Shown here one piece after another: positions 50,433 to 56,636 of a DNA stretch of 64,000 nucleotides (position 1 is the stretch's first letter; each line of letters begins with the position of its first letter). The notes beneath the pieces were generated by a model, which saw only the letters and a list, made by a program, of their open reading frames with translations, ran no database searches and was not told the DNA's origin. The DNA comes from Saccharina japonica (taxonomy: Eukaryota > Sar > Phaeophyceae > Laminariales > Laminariaceae). The DNA lies in the NCBI GenBank assembly GCA_008828725.1, contig MEHQ01001214.1:213239-277238 (forward strand), written 5' to 3'. The translations under genes were made by a program, and so were the position numbers.

Positions 50433-50540
50433 CTCTATGGATATTGTATATGTCTACTCTCTGTCTTGCCTTTGGAGGTCTTGAAGCTGGTCACTGTCGA
50501 CCCGTGCAGCTGCACCTCCACCTTGCCCCCGTTAGAGTGC
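20999..50540 (-). CDS. Glucose-6-phosphate 1-epimerase gene (11 exons seen, N-terminus missing)
   Basis: The encoded enzyme would interconvert the alpha and beta anomers of glucose 6-phosphate (EC 5.1.3.15), normally in the cytosol, feeding glycolysis and the pentose phosphate pathway. Eleven exons on the minus strand join with consistent phases into 275 readable residues plus a stop; the family is usually about 290-310 long, so only some 20-30 N-terminal residues are missing. Counting from the first full codon, Arg43 (IRGGIP) and Arg67 (HGVAR) match the phosphate-binding arginines of yeast YMR099C, His139 (LLHTYI) and Glu250 (CIEPG) the catalytic pair, and Asp184 (REVD) the third active-site acid; their spacing also fits. 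Introns run from about 1.1 to 4.8 kb or more and are full of repeats. Two introns have GC donors. Family assignment is by recalled motifs; splicing is inferred. Confidence 0.9.
21190..21385 (-). mobile_element. SINE remnant in the last epimerase intron region
   Basis: TCCCGGCATTTGCATTCATT, TATCGCGCATAGGGCTCAG and CTGCTCCTCGAAATGC match the body of the second SINE subfamily (62330-62603). Confidence 0.4.
21458..21713. mobile_element. MITE-C, intact 256 bp, inverted relative to 17753
   Basis: GACGCATGCTACTATAGACG at the left and CTCTACCGTAGCACGCGTC at the right; 4-bp duplication ATGT on both sides. Inside the intron between epimerase exons J and K. Confidence 0.8.
22123..22199 (-). CDS. Epimerase exon J (catalytic Glu, CIEPG)
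   Basis: 77 bp, 25 codons plus AG, between TATTACTAG|AGC and CCACAG|GTGGGC. SLGDFGDEEYHKMVCIEPG carries Glu250, the catalytic Glu of the family, in the conserved GD.EY..M.C.E.G motif. Confidence 0.93.
22240..22410. repeat. GGCA/GACA simple repeats in intron I-J
   Basis: CAGGCAGGCAGGCAGGC, CAGACAGACAGACAG and related tetranucleotides. Confidence 0.85.
22713..23167. mobile_element. MITE-A pair, the second split by MITE-B
   Basis: A damaged MITE-A (from TTACGGGAGACCATA) runs into a second one (GGGGGAGCATAGTAAATACT ... TACTATGGTCCTCCGC). The second is split by MITE-B at 22837-23078. Confidence 0.75.
22837..23078. mobile_element. MITE-B, 242 bp, hAT-like
   Basis: Ends CAGGGCCTTCCTCGGGAAAA / TTTTTCCCGAGGAAGGCCCTG. 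Target duplication GTAAATAG at 22829-22836 and 23082-23089, with three extra bases (CTG) at the right. An 8-bp duplication and CAGGG ends fit hAT. Nonautonomous. Confidence 0.85.
23160..23960. repeat. AGATC-array element with 15-bp units
   Basis: Flank GACCCAGGAAACATT and TAGATCATGCAGAGTG, then an array of ATCATCTACAGATAG-type units (23370-23790), then CGGCTCCCACCCGCCAACAC, GAGCTAGATCATACAG and CTACCCTGAAAAATC. The flank order matches other loci of this element. Confidence 0.75.
24065..24425. repeat. Inverted repeat Q (24065-24145) and repeat P type 2 (24345-24425)
   Basis: Both flank epimerase exon I: CAGAACTGAAAACAAATATC on one side; CGTACTCATTTGTTGCTTGC and TTCAAGACGGAGG on the other. Confidence 0.6.
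24211..24264 (-). CDS. Epimerase exon I (VVLWNPW)
   Basis: 54 bp, 18 codons, phase 0 at both ends, between CGTCGACAG|GTC and GCCAAG|GTGGGT. VCVPVDVVLWNPWIAKAK contains the very conserved V.WNPW.. strand of glucose-6-phosphate epimerases. Confidence 0.92.
24775..25016. repeat. Array of GGAATTTCGATATATCGATATC type units
   Basis: About 10 units of 14 or 22 bp, AT-rich and partly self-complementary (CGATATATCGATATCG). In the intron between exons H and I. Confidence 0.9.
25040..25169. mobile_element. MITE-A, nearly full length
   Basis: ATTACGGGGGACCGTAGTAA ... GTGTTTACTATGGTCCTTGC, with interior AGGACCAAATATCGTTAGTA. Confidence 0.75.
25170..25960. other. Intronic, nothing recognised
   Basis: Unique-looking sequence within epimerase intron H-I. 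An array of CCAACGCT-type units lies at about 25895-25945. Confidence 0.4.
25961..26260. repeat. AGATC-array element (ATCCAGATC units)
   Basis: CAGATCATACAGATC and CATTATGATCTAAGCAGTAC, AGATCCAAGCCCGG, ACCCCGGCAACTTGGCCTAG, then about a dozen 9-bp units (ATCCAGATC). Confidence 0.75.
26407..26593. mobile_element. Short foldback element (MITE-I)
   Basis: Inverted ends ACCACACCCCCTCTGATGAA / TTCACGCCAGGGGGTGTG, with inner arms CCGATTTTCTC and GAGAAAATTGG. About 185 bp, nonautonomous; target duplication unclear. Repeat P type 2 follows at 26680-26770. Confidence 0.6.
27254..27344 (-). CDS. Epimerase exon H (IYTGEIGDV)
   Basis: 91 bp between TTTCTTGCAG|A and TCCGAG|GTCAGT. It encodes IYTGEIGDVTVAGGTKVNNS then CVKKASEGSE, the surface hairpin following the acid residue of exon G. 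Phase 0 at the end. Confidence 0.88.
27530..27650 (+). mobile_element. SINE tail remnant
   Basis: GCTATGTGACCCCGGACCAG matches the conserved SINE tail, followed by a decayed end near ACACATAGGACGGGG. Confidence 0.4.
27770..28150. repeat. AGATC-array element (ATACAGATC / ATACATAC units)
   Basis: CAGGATCTGCATCCCACAGA, AATGAGCTAGGCCATACAGA, an array to about 28080, then ATCTGCCCTGAACTATCTGG and CTATCTCAT repeats. Confidence 0.75.
28608..28672 (-). CDS. Epimerase exon G (FTREVD)
   Basis: 65 bp, 21 codons plus AG, between GTGCTGACAG|CTG and GTGGACAG|GTAGAG. It encodes LEGNAVSTDERAQAIFTREV and Asp184, matching the E.D.IY active-site strand of the family. A split Arg codon joins exon H. Confidence 0.9.
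28931..29003. mobile_element. MITE-C terminal fragment
   Basis: GAGCCTGATTATTCAGAAAC and CCTCTATTGTAGCATGCGTC: one end only. Confidence 0.55.
29004..29260. repeat. Degenerate ACGCAAGAGGT repeats
   Basis: ACACGCAAGAGGTGACAGG, CACGCAAAGAGGTACACACG, CGAGGCAACGCGCAC and similar short units; intronic. Confidence 0.5.
29274..29348. mobile_element. MITE-A, short internally deleted copy
   Basis: ATTACCGAGGACCATAGTAA ... TTTACTATAGTCCCCCGTAA in 75 bp. Confidence 0.75.
29820..29985. repeat. Two direct repeats of about 72 bp
   Basis: AACGTTATCAC(A/C)GGGGTGTG and GTTCAATCACGGCAC occur twice in order. Confidence 0.65.
29994..30110. mobile_element. MITE-A, 117 bp
   Basis: ATTACGGAGGACCATAGTAA ... ATTTACTATGCTCCCCCGCA. 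A clean full copy of the family. Confidence 0.8.
30300..30660 (-). repeat. Repeat P, two inverted copies in tandem plus a fragment
   Basis: The first (about 30300-30460) and second (about 30462-30610) both read ACACCTCACAGCGCTTC, GTGCAAGCAATGTCTGCCTG, TCCCGGCA, GGGATGCGAGGGTCTA, GGCCACACGACTACAG. A type 1 fragment follows (CGTGGACGACATGAGTACCC). Confidence 0.8.
30985..31160. repeat. GTTCCCGGTATC minisatellite
   Basis: CGTTCCCGGTATCGTTCCCG and GTACCGTCCCCGGCGCCATT, 12-bp units in two blocks. Confidence 0.75.
31302..31385 (-). CDS. Epimerase exon F (catalytic His, LLHTYI)
   Basis: 84 bp, 28 codons, phase 0 at both ends, between TTTGGCCAG|AGC and GACCAG|GTCAGT. It encodes SLLHTYIAVPEIEDVKIEGF then QNLQYIDQ. 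His139 in LLHTYI matches the catalytic His of the family, and the EGFQNLQYIDQ tail matches GL..L.Y.D. Confidence 0.92.
31552..33124. mobile_element. Element G, 1.57 kb, hAT-like ends, GACGGGACGG interior
   Basis: Ends CAAGGCTTATCACGGTA / TACCGTGATAAGCCTTG with an 8-bp duplication GTATATTC (31544-31551, 33125-33132). The left 450 bp and right 270 bp are arrays of GACGGGACGGGACGGTAAA with AT spacers; the orientation flips near 33060 (CCGTCCCGTCCCGCC). A SINE lies in the middle. No transposase frame. Confidence 0.85.
32185..32497 (-). mobile_element. SINE, second head subfamily, inside element G
   Basis: Minus strand: AGCCCCGGTGGGCTAGCAGG (A-box region), GTAGTTCGAGCCCCGCCGAG (B box), then GCGCGATAAAAATCAAGGCA, GTGACCCCGGATCTGAGTTA and AAGATAATAAATGGAATGG. 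The tail is shared with subfamily 1, the head is not. Confidence 0.75.
33442..34215. repeat. Degenerate direct repeats rich in GGTTATGG
   Basis: Three units share ACGGTTGCGCTAA, GGTGACGTTGGCGG / GGTCAGGCTGGCGG, TATGGAGA, CGTATGGATACGG and TTCGGCCGCGATT. MITE-A (33667-33777) has inserted in one. Plus-strand frames give Gly/Tyr-rich text, but start, stop and splice sites are not supported. Confidence 0.55.
33667..33777. mobile_element. MITE-A, 111 bp
   Basis: ATTACGGAGGACCATATATA ... GTAAATATGGTCCCCCGTAA. Confidence 0.8.
34222..34661. mobile_element. MITE-C + MITE-D composite
   Basis: GACGCATGCTACGGTAGAGG at the left, CTTCTATCGTAGCAAAGTGTC at the right; MITE-D (34386-34590) lies at the same internal site as at 3855. 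Confidence 0.75.
34386..34590. mobile_element. MITE-D, 205 bp, near-perfect foldback
   Basis: GGGCCCGTTTTAACGAAAAA at the left and TTCGTTAAAACGGGCCC at the right, arms of about 90 bp, TAA on both sides. Confidence 0.85.
34662..34850. mobile_element. MITE-C remnant
   Basis: GATTTTTGGAGGAAAATTAG, GTGCTACCCGA, TTTGGGTCAAGGAGCCCGAT and CCTCTACTATCGTAC follow MITE-C order without a clean left end. Confidence 0.55.
35054..35700. mobile_element. MITE-A split by a doubled MITE-B
   Basis: ATTACGGGACACCATAGTAA begins MITE-A; the other end is TTTACTAGTGTTTACCATGC. Between them lies 35137-35667. Confidence 0.8.
35137..35667. mobile_element. MITE-B head-to-head palindrome, 531 bp
   Basis: CAGGGCCTTCCTCGGGAAAA at both ends in opposite orientation; target duplication CTATTTAC (35129-35136, 35668-35675). 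The arms (about 190 bp) are inverted MITE-B sequence; the left arm also has two extra tandem copies of GCGGTATGGTCCATGGTAAT and flank. Confidence 0.8.
36135..36222 (-). CDS. Epimerase exon E (LRYEV...FDFQ), GC donor
   Basis: 88 bp, one base then 29 codons: LRYEVDLAEDVLGVTLHIT followed by NAGEEAFDFQ, equivalent to the L...L.V.NTG..PF.F strand pair. The acceptor is GCGCGACAG|C. The donor is TTCCAG|GCATGC; no GT donor lies nearby that keeps the protein, so this is the second GC-AG intron of the gene. Confidence 0.87.
36370..36890. repeat. Minisatellite of about 60-73 bp with CAGCAGCTGCAGCAG
   Basis: About seven units, each with CAGCAGCAGCTGCAGCAGAG, CAGGCAATAG, GGCAAGGAT / GCCAAGAAT, ACA(T/A)TACACA(G/A)AAAGGCG. 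In the intron between exons D and E. Both strands are open for up to 200 codons because of the repeat; not genes. Confidence 0.85.
37320..37378 (-). CDS. Epimerase exon D (SDETLAKWPHKF)
   Basis: 59 bp between TTTTTCAG|GCC and AATTCAG|GTGCGC, 19 codons plus two bases. It encodes ANFVLGHSDETLAKWPHKF, matching the family pattern F.L..S.ET...WPH.F. The split Ser codon (AG + C) joins exon E. Confidence 0.9.
37690..38040. repeat. Three to four direct repeats of about 95 bp
   Basis: CGATGGACCCAAAAA, CCCCCACCATATTTGGTTCT, GGTTACATTGTGACGGG and GGGCATTTGTT recur; intronic, next to exon D. Confidence 0.7.
38345..38530 (-). mobile_element. SINE tail
   Basis: Minus strand: AACGAGGGAAGAAAGGGCCG, TCGCTATTAAAAAAATGCAA, GCGACCCCGAATCTGAGTTG. 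The head is lost. About 200 bp downstream (transcript sense) of exon C. Confidence 0.7.
38733..38834 (-). CDS. Epimerase exon C (HGVAR motif)
   Basis: 102 bp, 34 codons, phase 0 at both ends, between GTTGACAG|TTCGGA and ATTAAG|GTGCGA. It begins FGQPDKAMPSHGVARTAAW, the counterpart of FGQ..LPQHGFAR..W in the family; Arg67 would contact the sugar phosphate. It ends in an acidic linker (SEEDSPEVDGHIK). Confidence 0.92.
39200..39382. repeat. Two direct repeats of about 90 bp
   Basis: GTATTAATA(A/G)TTCATACAAACGG, TCCTTA(T/G)ATTTCGATC and GGTAACAGCAGAAGATAAGT occur twice. A related piece with CAAACGGTTCTTATATTTCG is at about 30860-30900. Confidence 0.75.
39383..40059. other. Intronic, nothing recognised
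   Basis: AT-rich sequence between epimerase exons B and C. Confidence 0.4.
40060..40345. repeat. AGATC-array element
   Basis: GATCTGTACAGTACAGATCC, AACCCAGGAAACATGTGCTA, GATCATGCAGATCATAC, CACACGGCAACATGAGCTAG, then about 15 units of AGATCATAC / ACATCATAC. The best preserved flank of this element. Confidence 0.8.
40698..41125. mobile_element. Possible nonautonomous element with GCATTAATTAG ends
   Basis: GCATTAATTAG at the left and CTAATTAATGC at the right, with TTGCGC-rich inverted sequence inside each end and several hairpins (CGCCTTCGGCGAAA). No target duplication outside the inverted ends. Confidence 0.4.
41622..41813. mobile_element. MITE-E upstream side of exon B (copy 1)
   Basis: CAGTACAGGACCCCGAATAA ... 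TCTCATTAGGTGTCCTGTACTG reverse complement end. The second copy of this element is at 46249-46440. Confidence 0.75.
41888..41973 (-). CDS. Epimerase exon B, copy 1
   Basis: 86 bp between GATGCAG|GG and CCCCAG|GTATGA. It encodes 28 residues including AIRGGIPLVFPQ, the family's phosphate-binding signature. It joins exon A by a split Gly codon (G + GG) and exon C at phase 0. It sits between two copies of MITE-E. Confidence 0.88.
42054..42241. mobile_element. MITE-E, other side of exon B (copy 1)
   Basis: CAGTTCAGGACACCTAATAA and ATGTAGGTGTCCTGTACTG at the ends. Duplicate at 46681-46868. Exon B (86 bp) thus sits in a 240-bp island between two MITE-E copies. Confidence 0.75.
42903..43230 (-). mobile_element. 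tRNA-derived SINE, full length
   Basis: Minus strand: CCCCCGGTAGTCTACTGGTC (A box), ATCCCACCGTGGTGAGATTT after a decayed B box, GCGTGGGTAGGCGGAATTCA, CACGAGGAAAGAAGGGCTGA, CACCCCGGATCTGAGTTACG, AAGATAATAAATGGGATG. Duplicate at 47530-47857. Confidence 0.85.
43265..43490. repeat. AAGGCGCATGCCGTGT minisatellite
   Basis: 16-bp units in two blocks, each preceded by AGTATACTCCTCAACGGAGG. Duplicate at 47892-48117. Confidence 0.85.
44461..44574. mobile_element. MITE-A, 114 bp
   Basis: TAACGGTGGACCATTAAACT ... CATTTACTATGCTCCCCCGT. Duplicate at 49088-49201. Confidence 0.75.
44622..44770 (+). mobile_element. SINE, 3' part lost
   Basis: GAGTTCAAATCCCACCGCCG (B box), GAGTCGACGAGGGAAGAAAG, CTCTCGCGATAGAAACGAAG and GCAGTGGGGAGGCTAGC. 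Duplicate at 49249-49397. Confidence 0.75.
45759..45867. other. Junction between duplication copies, with N and an inverted 105-bp segment
   Basis: The junction segment is the inverse of 54608-54716 (AACGGCACCCTGGTTGTCTA and on) with about three differences, runs from poly-C to poly-T and ends at the single N (45867). This looks like an assembly join; a real inverted copy is the alternative. Confidence 0.75.
45868..50385. repeat. 4.5-kb tandem duplication, copy 2
   Basis: Same content as copy 1. At its right end the poly-C continues into (CT)n and then into unique sequence with epimerase exon A, so this copy has the natural right-hand neighbour. Confidence 0.9.
46515..46600 (-). CDS. Epimerase exon B, copy 2 (in duplicated block)
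   Basis: Same 86 bases as 41888-41973, shifted by 4627, with the same acceptor and donor. It encodes VEVLFVSEEAVF through GGIPLVFPQ, including the phosphate-binding Arg43. Entry phase 1 and exit phase 0 mean that using both copies in one transcript would shift the frame, so at most one can be used productively. This copy is nearer to exon A. The duplication may be an assembly product. Confidence 0.75.
50394..50431. repeat. (CT)n run after poly-C
   Basis: 20 C followed by about 19 CT units. Confidence 0.95.
50470..50540 (-). CDS. Epimerase exon A (beta-strand entry, VTSF motif)
   Basis: 71 bp, acceptor GTATGTCAG|G, entering after two bases of a codon and leaving after one. It encodes the NGGKVEVQLHG and STVTSFKTSK stretch, equivalent to the plant family segment ending VTSWKND. 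The donor is AAAG|GCAAGA, a GC donor. A GT donor 12 bases downstream (GAGA|GTAGAC) would keep the frame but add four residues; the GC donor gives the family spacing exactly. Confidence 0.85.
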
Positions 50541-52244
50541 CTGACATACACATGTATCATGCAAATCATACAAATAATACACACATGCATATACAATTAT
50601 GAATAAAATCGTCCGAAAATACAACGTGCACGTGGGTTTTATGGTGAATATCCATGCAGTGCTTATATTGAAGGCCAGAGTGGTACAAGGCAGAGGCGTA
50701 TTTTAGGCGGCAGGAGGCCGCCCCCCCCCCCCCCCCCGTGCAGGGGCCGCCGGAGACAATGTTTTACGATGTTTGCGTTGAAATACGCCCGGAAATACCC
50801 TTCAAATATGCATTGTTAGGCGAGAACAGCCTATATTGCGACATCTTCGTTACCATAGGCCCAGGAAAGCCCTTCACACATTCATTTACCGGCGGAAACA
50901 GCCTAAACTGTTTTATCGGCGACAAACCAACAACCGAAAACAGACAGGGATGGTAGAAAAAAACGGCAACGCCGTCCGAATCTCACGCGTACGACTATGA
51001 TAGTTATACGGGAAAACAGCTTTTAGTAAAAGTTGCGCGTAATTACGTCAACTGTGAAAGGGGGGTTTTCGCAAAAACATCTCCCCGGGGATATAAGACG
51101 TATATCCCCGGTGTATGAATATACGAAGTACTGTTTGCGCTGGAACTCCGTTTGATCTGTTGACACTTTCAATTCATGGTACCCTTCTACCATAATGATC
51201 AACCTGGCAAAAATAGAAAAGGGGGAAAATAGGGTTTTGATGTGCGCTGATGACATTCAATAATACATACGTACCATGTATATGTTTTCATTGTTGCACG
51301 CCCGCATCAAAGCCATAGATGACCAAAGACACCCTATCAGATCCCGTACGATGACGCTCTATTCCAGCACCTCTACTCTAGCCTGGGTTTCCATCCACCT
51401 AAAAATGGCGTTGCTACATGAGCGGGGGCAAACGCAAGTACGTGGGAAAAAAATCCAGTTACGGTCACCCCTGATTGGTTACTATAATATCATACGCGTT
51501 AATTTTTTAATGCCGTTTTTGCCATCCCCTAAAAAAAAACAACTGCGGCGCAAAAGGCTCCTCAACGTTTTTTCCGCTTGCGTTGCCAGTTAGAGTATTT
51601 ATGTACGATATATATGATATAAAACAATTTATCATACGTCCTGCGGGGAATTGCAACACGCCGTCGGCGCGTGTTGCGCGTATGCATGTGAATTGTGAAC
51701 ATGAGCGATTCCGCGGGAAATCTTGCTTTGGCTCAACAGCGCAACACAAAAAAAACGCCCTCTGGAATGTCTGGTAGTATTTACCCGAGGTACCACGTAC
51801 TGGTAGTAAAGTACAACAATATTCGGCTCCTGGTATTAATGGGGCATTCTACAGAAGCACTACGGACCGTTTACTTATAATATAATCAAGATGTTTCGAT
51901 AAAAAACAATTTATTAGACAACGGGGACAGTGGTGCAAACATGCTAACGCTAAGGATTAAGGACTTAGAAGGATTAAGGATGCTAATACATAATAAATAG
52001 AGTTGCGCGTCTATGACAAGATTTTGACGCCATCTCCCCAAAGCCGCTATACTTTTCAGATATTAAGACGCTTTCATAGTGCGGTGTGCGTACCCTCCTG
52101 CTTCTTTCCATTTAGAGCAGTAGTAATAAACCGCAGGGTTCTTTACGGTTAACCGTCCGTACACGGTTTATTTTACGGTTATGTACGGTGCAAAGCCTGT
52201 ATAATCAGTACTATAGCGAACTTCGAAAAAAAAAAAAGTTTAAA
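50541..52244. other. No gene or clear repeat seen
   Basis: Probably epimerase 5' intron. GTTGCGC-type hairpins at about 51655-51745 resemble those at 40.7-41.1 kb. Confidence 0.4.
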
Positions 52245-52325
52245 ATAGGGAGACGTGCCAGGGGAATCGAACACCTGACCTTCTCGTCTAGAACAGGTCA
52301 CGATCACCTGCTGAGCTGCATTTAA
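52245..52325 (-). mobile_element. tRNA-like head
   Basis: Minus strand: GCAGCTCAGCAGGTGATCGT (A box), then CAGGTGTTCGATTCCCCTGG (B box). The spacing is tRNA-like, but the acceptor stem does not pair convincingly. It may be the head of a SINE whose tail is at 52545-52742, or a tRNA pseudogene. Confidence 0.45.
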
Positions 52326-52544
52326 CAAATGTTTAACCGTGGTCGGTTCATGCGGTTTTATCGAAAAGGCCGAAATATTGAAATCGCAACTGAGCAGGTT
52401 AGACGATGGATGTCGGAATACAAGTTGGTTGGTTGGATCCCCTGGTCGTATGCCCCTCTTTGATCGCGTTTTTGTCTGTCCGACTTCGTTATAGTACTGG
52501 TTTCATAGCGAATTAGTGTTTTACTACCAGTGACGACGCCAAAC

Positions 52545-52742
52545 CGTAAAGAACCCTATTATCTTCGCCCTACTTCTCTGTCTCCCTCTTTAGGCGTAAC
52601 TCAGATCCGGGGTCACTAAGTAGGCTTTTCTCCCCCCTCCCCACTACACACAGCTACTGTAGTACGTGCCTTGCAGCGTTATCGCGAGAATATTTCAGCA
52701 CTTTCTTCTACTTTCTTCCCTCTTCGACTCGCGTCGAATTCT
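52545..52742 (-). mobile_element. SINE tail
   Basis: Minus strand: GAATTCGACGCGAGTCGAAG, AATATTCTCGCGATAACGC, AGTGACCCCGGATCTGAGTT and GGGCGAAGATAATA. Confidence 0.75.
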
Positions 52743-52767
52743 GGAGAAAATCGTCTCTGAAACTAAC

Positions 52768-53139
52768 AGAGCCTTCCTCGGGATTATTCCCGATAATCGC
52801 GGGAATCACGGAGAATCAACGGGATTATTCGAGGATCGCGGGACTCCCGGAGAATCAACCATCCTTTTACAACGAAATATTGGCTTTTTTATTTCCCGTG
52901 GGAAAATTCCCGTGGCTTTAACCCACGGTTCCTACTTCGTTAAAACGTAAAAACAAACAAGAACACACCGTCGTTACATTGGCCGTGGTTGGTTCTTTCT
53001 AACGGTGCTCTTGCTACACTATACAGCAGTATATGCTATAATAATACCTGGTATTGTTTCTTCCCTATTGGTAACTCTGTTATATGGTTGATTCATCGCT
53101 ATTCCGCGACCCTCGGGAATTTTCCCGAGGAAGGTCCTG
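52768..53139. mobile_element. MITE-B relative, 372 bp
   Basis: CAGAGCCTTCCTCGGGATTA and TTTTCCCGAGGAAGGTCCTG ends, interior with CGGTTCCTACTTCGT and a TGGCCGTGGTTGGTTCTTTC stretch like other MITE-B. No clear target duplication. Directly adjacent to the SINE tail. Confidence 0.7.
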
Positions 53140-54607
53140 GGTGTGTTATCTTGCGTGTTACACGACGGTATACGGCAGCGCATACCAGTACGTAATAGCA
53201 CGCGCGATCGAAGTATCACACCAAGCTTGCAAAGTAGCGTTGTTAAGCAACTAAAAAAACATGCCTATTGTTGCTTGTTACCAGTTATGTAGCATGTTTT
53301 TTTATAAGCATAATCGAAGCAACAAATCCGTGCTTAGGGTAATTCTTACTGGTAAAGCCGTCGGATTGAGAGGATAAAAAACCTCGGTTTCCGATCCACT
53401 CTACGAAAGGCGACGGGGTGTGCCTGGATGCCTTCCCTATCGCGAATCGGATCGATTTCGTAGTTTTTTTTGTGCTCTTCCTGGGGGCGGTTGATACACG
53501 AGTTGAAAACAGCTTCGTGTCTTACTCGCGGGTTCTAGGAGGTGCTGCGCTGCGATCAGCAGGAGCAGCAGCAGCAGCAGCAGGAGGAGCAGCAGCAGCA
53601 GCAGCAGCAGCAGATAGAGCAGCATAGCAGTAGAGAGCAATAGCGGCAGTAGAGCAGTTAACCCAGTATCGGAGAGGTATTTAGGCTGCTGCTGTGTGGC
53701 GTGACCGTGTGTTTAAAGGGGGTGGGGAGAGATGCGGTGGGCTTGAAAAAAAATCGATCGAGAAAATGCTGTCGAAAAACCCGAGTTTTTCGACGGGATC
53801 CGTGCACGAGTATCGTATTGCTCAATCGAAAAAGTTGGGGATCGAAAAGGCTCATTTTCAACAGCAGTATAAGAAAGCCCGCTTGTGTCTCTAATCGGAA
53901 GCCGGCATTTTTCGATCCATGTATCCGACTGCATAACACAGTGATTAACTTTGCTATTTTAGATGCATGCCTTTTAGTATGGTATACTACTGCTGTAGAC
54001 GCAATACAAAATAAATGGTATAGGTTTTAGTATGCCCATTTCGAAATCTGTGCATAACAAGTGTAGGTGTTTCAGTGTAAAAATACATCGTACGGGTTTA
54101 AGTATTGCCGTACGCTACTCGCATACAAACCAAAAAAGCAACTCATTTGCTTAACAAAACCCCCTAGAAAGCAACAAGCAAAGCAACAAGCAAAGCGACC
54201 CCTTTTTTGATCCAACAACTTTGGTTTCTATAATTTTATAATTTTCTCTGCACGTATATAGCACATGCACACAGGAATACCGAAGCGTGTGATAGCTGAG
54301 AAGAAGCCTGCGGCAAAGTTCTGGGAAATTTCTTACGGCTCGTGACCAGATCCCTGCGTACTGCGTACTGCATATATGTTGCTGCTGCTGTAGCGCTGTA
54401 CGAAGCCCAACAGACAGGACGGGTCAGAGCAACCGAAAGCAAGTACCACCTTGGGTATACTACTGCTGTAACGGAGAGCCAGAACATTGCTGGAGAAGAT
54501 GCAGCGTGTCGTCGGCGAGAGCATTAAACAATTTATGGCCGTCTTCGTAGCGCTGCTGTGCTGTACTGGTGCTACTACGCTGCTGCTGTGCTGGTACAAA
54601 AAAAATA
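53140..54607. other. No gene seen
   Basis: A GCAGCAGCAG / GGAGGAG run at about 53562-53615 and short AAGCAACAAGCAAAGC repeats near 54165-54200. Confidence 0.4.
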
Positions 54608-54731
54608 ACAAAAAAAAACGGCACCCTGGTTGTCTAGCTCACGCAGCGAGTAGCGTGTTTTACAGCGTCGTTGCCAACCGACGCCAACCCAACCTATAAA
54701 TATAATATATTTATAGGGGGGGGGGGGGGGG
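54608..54731. repeat. Segment copied inverted at 45759-45866, ending in poly-G
   Basis: AACGGCACCCTGGTTGTCTA ... AACCCAACCTATAAATATAA, then about 16 G. Confidence 0.85.
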
Positions 54732-56636
54732 TCATAGGGAAACCAGGACGGACGAAAGCAGGAAAGAGACGGCAAACAGAGTAGGTGCCAGACCGACTAG
54801 CTGGTAGAACCTGCCTGTACTATGGGCACAAACCTGCCTCGGCTGGCCTTCGGTGTGCTCCGGCTGGCTGTCCTATCCTGTCGTTCTCAGTCTTGCTCTG
54901 TTGGCGCTGTTTCGGTCCATTTTATTTTCTTTCATTTCATTTGGTTTTTTATTGGAGGTCGCATCTCCTCTGGGAGAAGCACGACACTTTCTTTCTTTTT
55001 TTTGTCATGCTTTTTATTTGGTTGCTTGATTATTGATTTGCTTCAGTATATTTACTTTTTATTATTTTTTCTTTTCGCTTTTTTCTTTTTTCTCTTTTTT
55101 TCTCTTGCATGCACCTGGATTGCTAGCAGGGTAGGTCTTGCCTGTCGTATATGGCGTTGCATTGTCTGCTCTGCTTACTGCACTGAGTGTAGTATCTCTG
55201 TGTCGTAGTTTTGTGACCACAGAACTGGTACCTTTTTAGGATGAAGAATCGGCACGGACACTGGGTGTGCTGGATGTCGACGGGTAGAAAGGAAGGTTTA
55301 ATGTGAAGAACACACACACACACACACACACACATGCCTTGCCCTGAATTGTACGTACATTCACGTACGTATGCTATCACATGCAACTTGCTTCCGCAAG
55401 AACAATACGTATAGTGCACTTCAACTATGCTTGCTGGTTCTGTGGTGCTGTTGTATATATGCCCGTCCCACTCTGTGGGTGCCTCCTGGTCCAGGCGGAT
55501 TGCCCTTCATCTTCACAAGGGGGGATAATCGCGTACGCACATGTAGGTAGTGCGAGGCAGAGCTTCTACCCGGGCGCAGCACATGACGGGTGGGAATACA
55601 CCCCTATGCTCTCCGCTACGTACGCGGACGACGGCCCAAAGCACGCGGCCTAACGCGGTGGAAACGCGGCGAGATACGTATCGTACACCATCAGTCATCA
55701 CAGCAGAACCTAAAAGTCGAATACTCTATGCAGGGAGTCTTGCAGACCTTGCTCTCCAGCCGCCCTGCGCCAAGTACCTTCCCTGCCGACCTACCGCATA
55801 GCACTTATACTAGACTCCTCCGCGTGTATGGTCTCTTCTAGGCACACCCAGCAGCCGAAGCATTCGAGGAGGGACTATGCTGCTACTCGTACATATCTGT
55901 TGTCGAGAGTCGAGAGCAACATGCTCAACACGCGAAAAAAGAAATACACAGCAAGGAAGGATCGGCGACCTCTGGCAAAGGACAAGGCAACACGGGGTAT
56001 GGCACTCACGGGATGACCACGCATGGCTGCCCTGTTGTCGCGCTCGTCGTTACGCCCAAAGCCATTCTTGTACCGTAGTGCAGCTGTGCTTGTCTTGCGT
56101 CGTGTTTCGGTTGTGTGTTCTGCGTTGTACGGAGAAATGTACACGGGGATAAATTAAAAACATCCCCGCTAAAAAAGATAGACGAATCCCGCGCATTGTT
56201 TACAAAACCGCCTTTTCACGTTTTCACACACCACGTACTCTCTGCAGGCCGAGCACAGAGCTGCTGCGATCTTGTCAGGTGTGGTCCATGCAGCCAGTAG
56301 GTATCGTATTCCAACACCTTTCCATGTGGCGTGAGCGTTGTATGCATCGGCACTTGGCCACCCCAGCTGCATAGACGCCTGACAGTCCTAGAGAGATGTA
56401 CGTCCTTTTGCTCGTGTGAAAATAAGATTTTGGTACTTTTACCGTTCGTATCTGTGCGTCTCGCAGTCCTTGCAGCAACTGGCAACGACTACTCGTACGG
56501 TTATGTGCGTCGTTTTGTGACCCACGAGATGGGCCAACAATGCCAATGCTCATGACACAAATAATAGGTGGCGCATTCGCACTGAACTACCGTCTTGGGT
56601 TAGCATACACCCGGTATTTCTACCTGGTATTTCTAC
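54732..56636. other. No gene supported
   Basis: T-rich stretch 54910-55110 and (AC)n at about 55308-55335. Several frames are open, but none has supporting splice sites or a family match. Confidence 0.4.
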
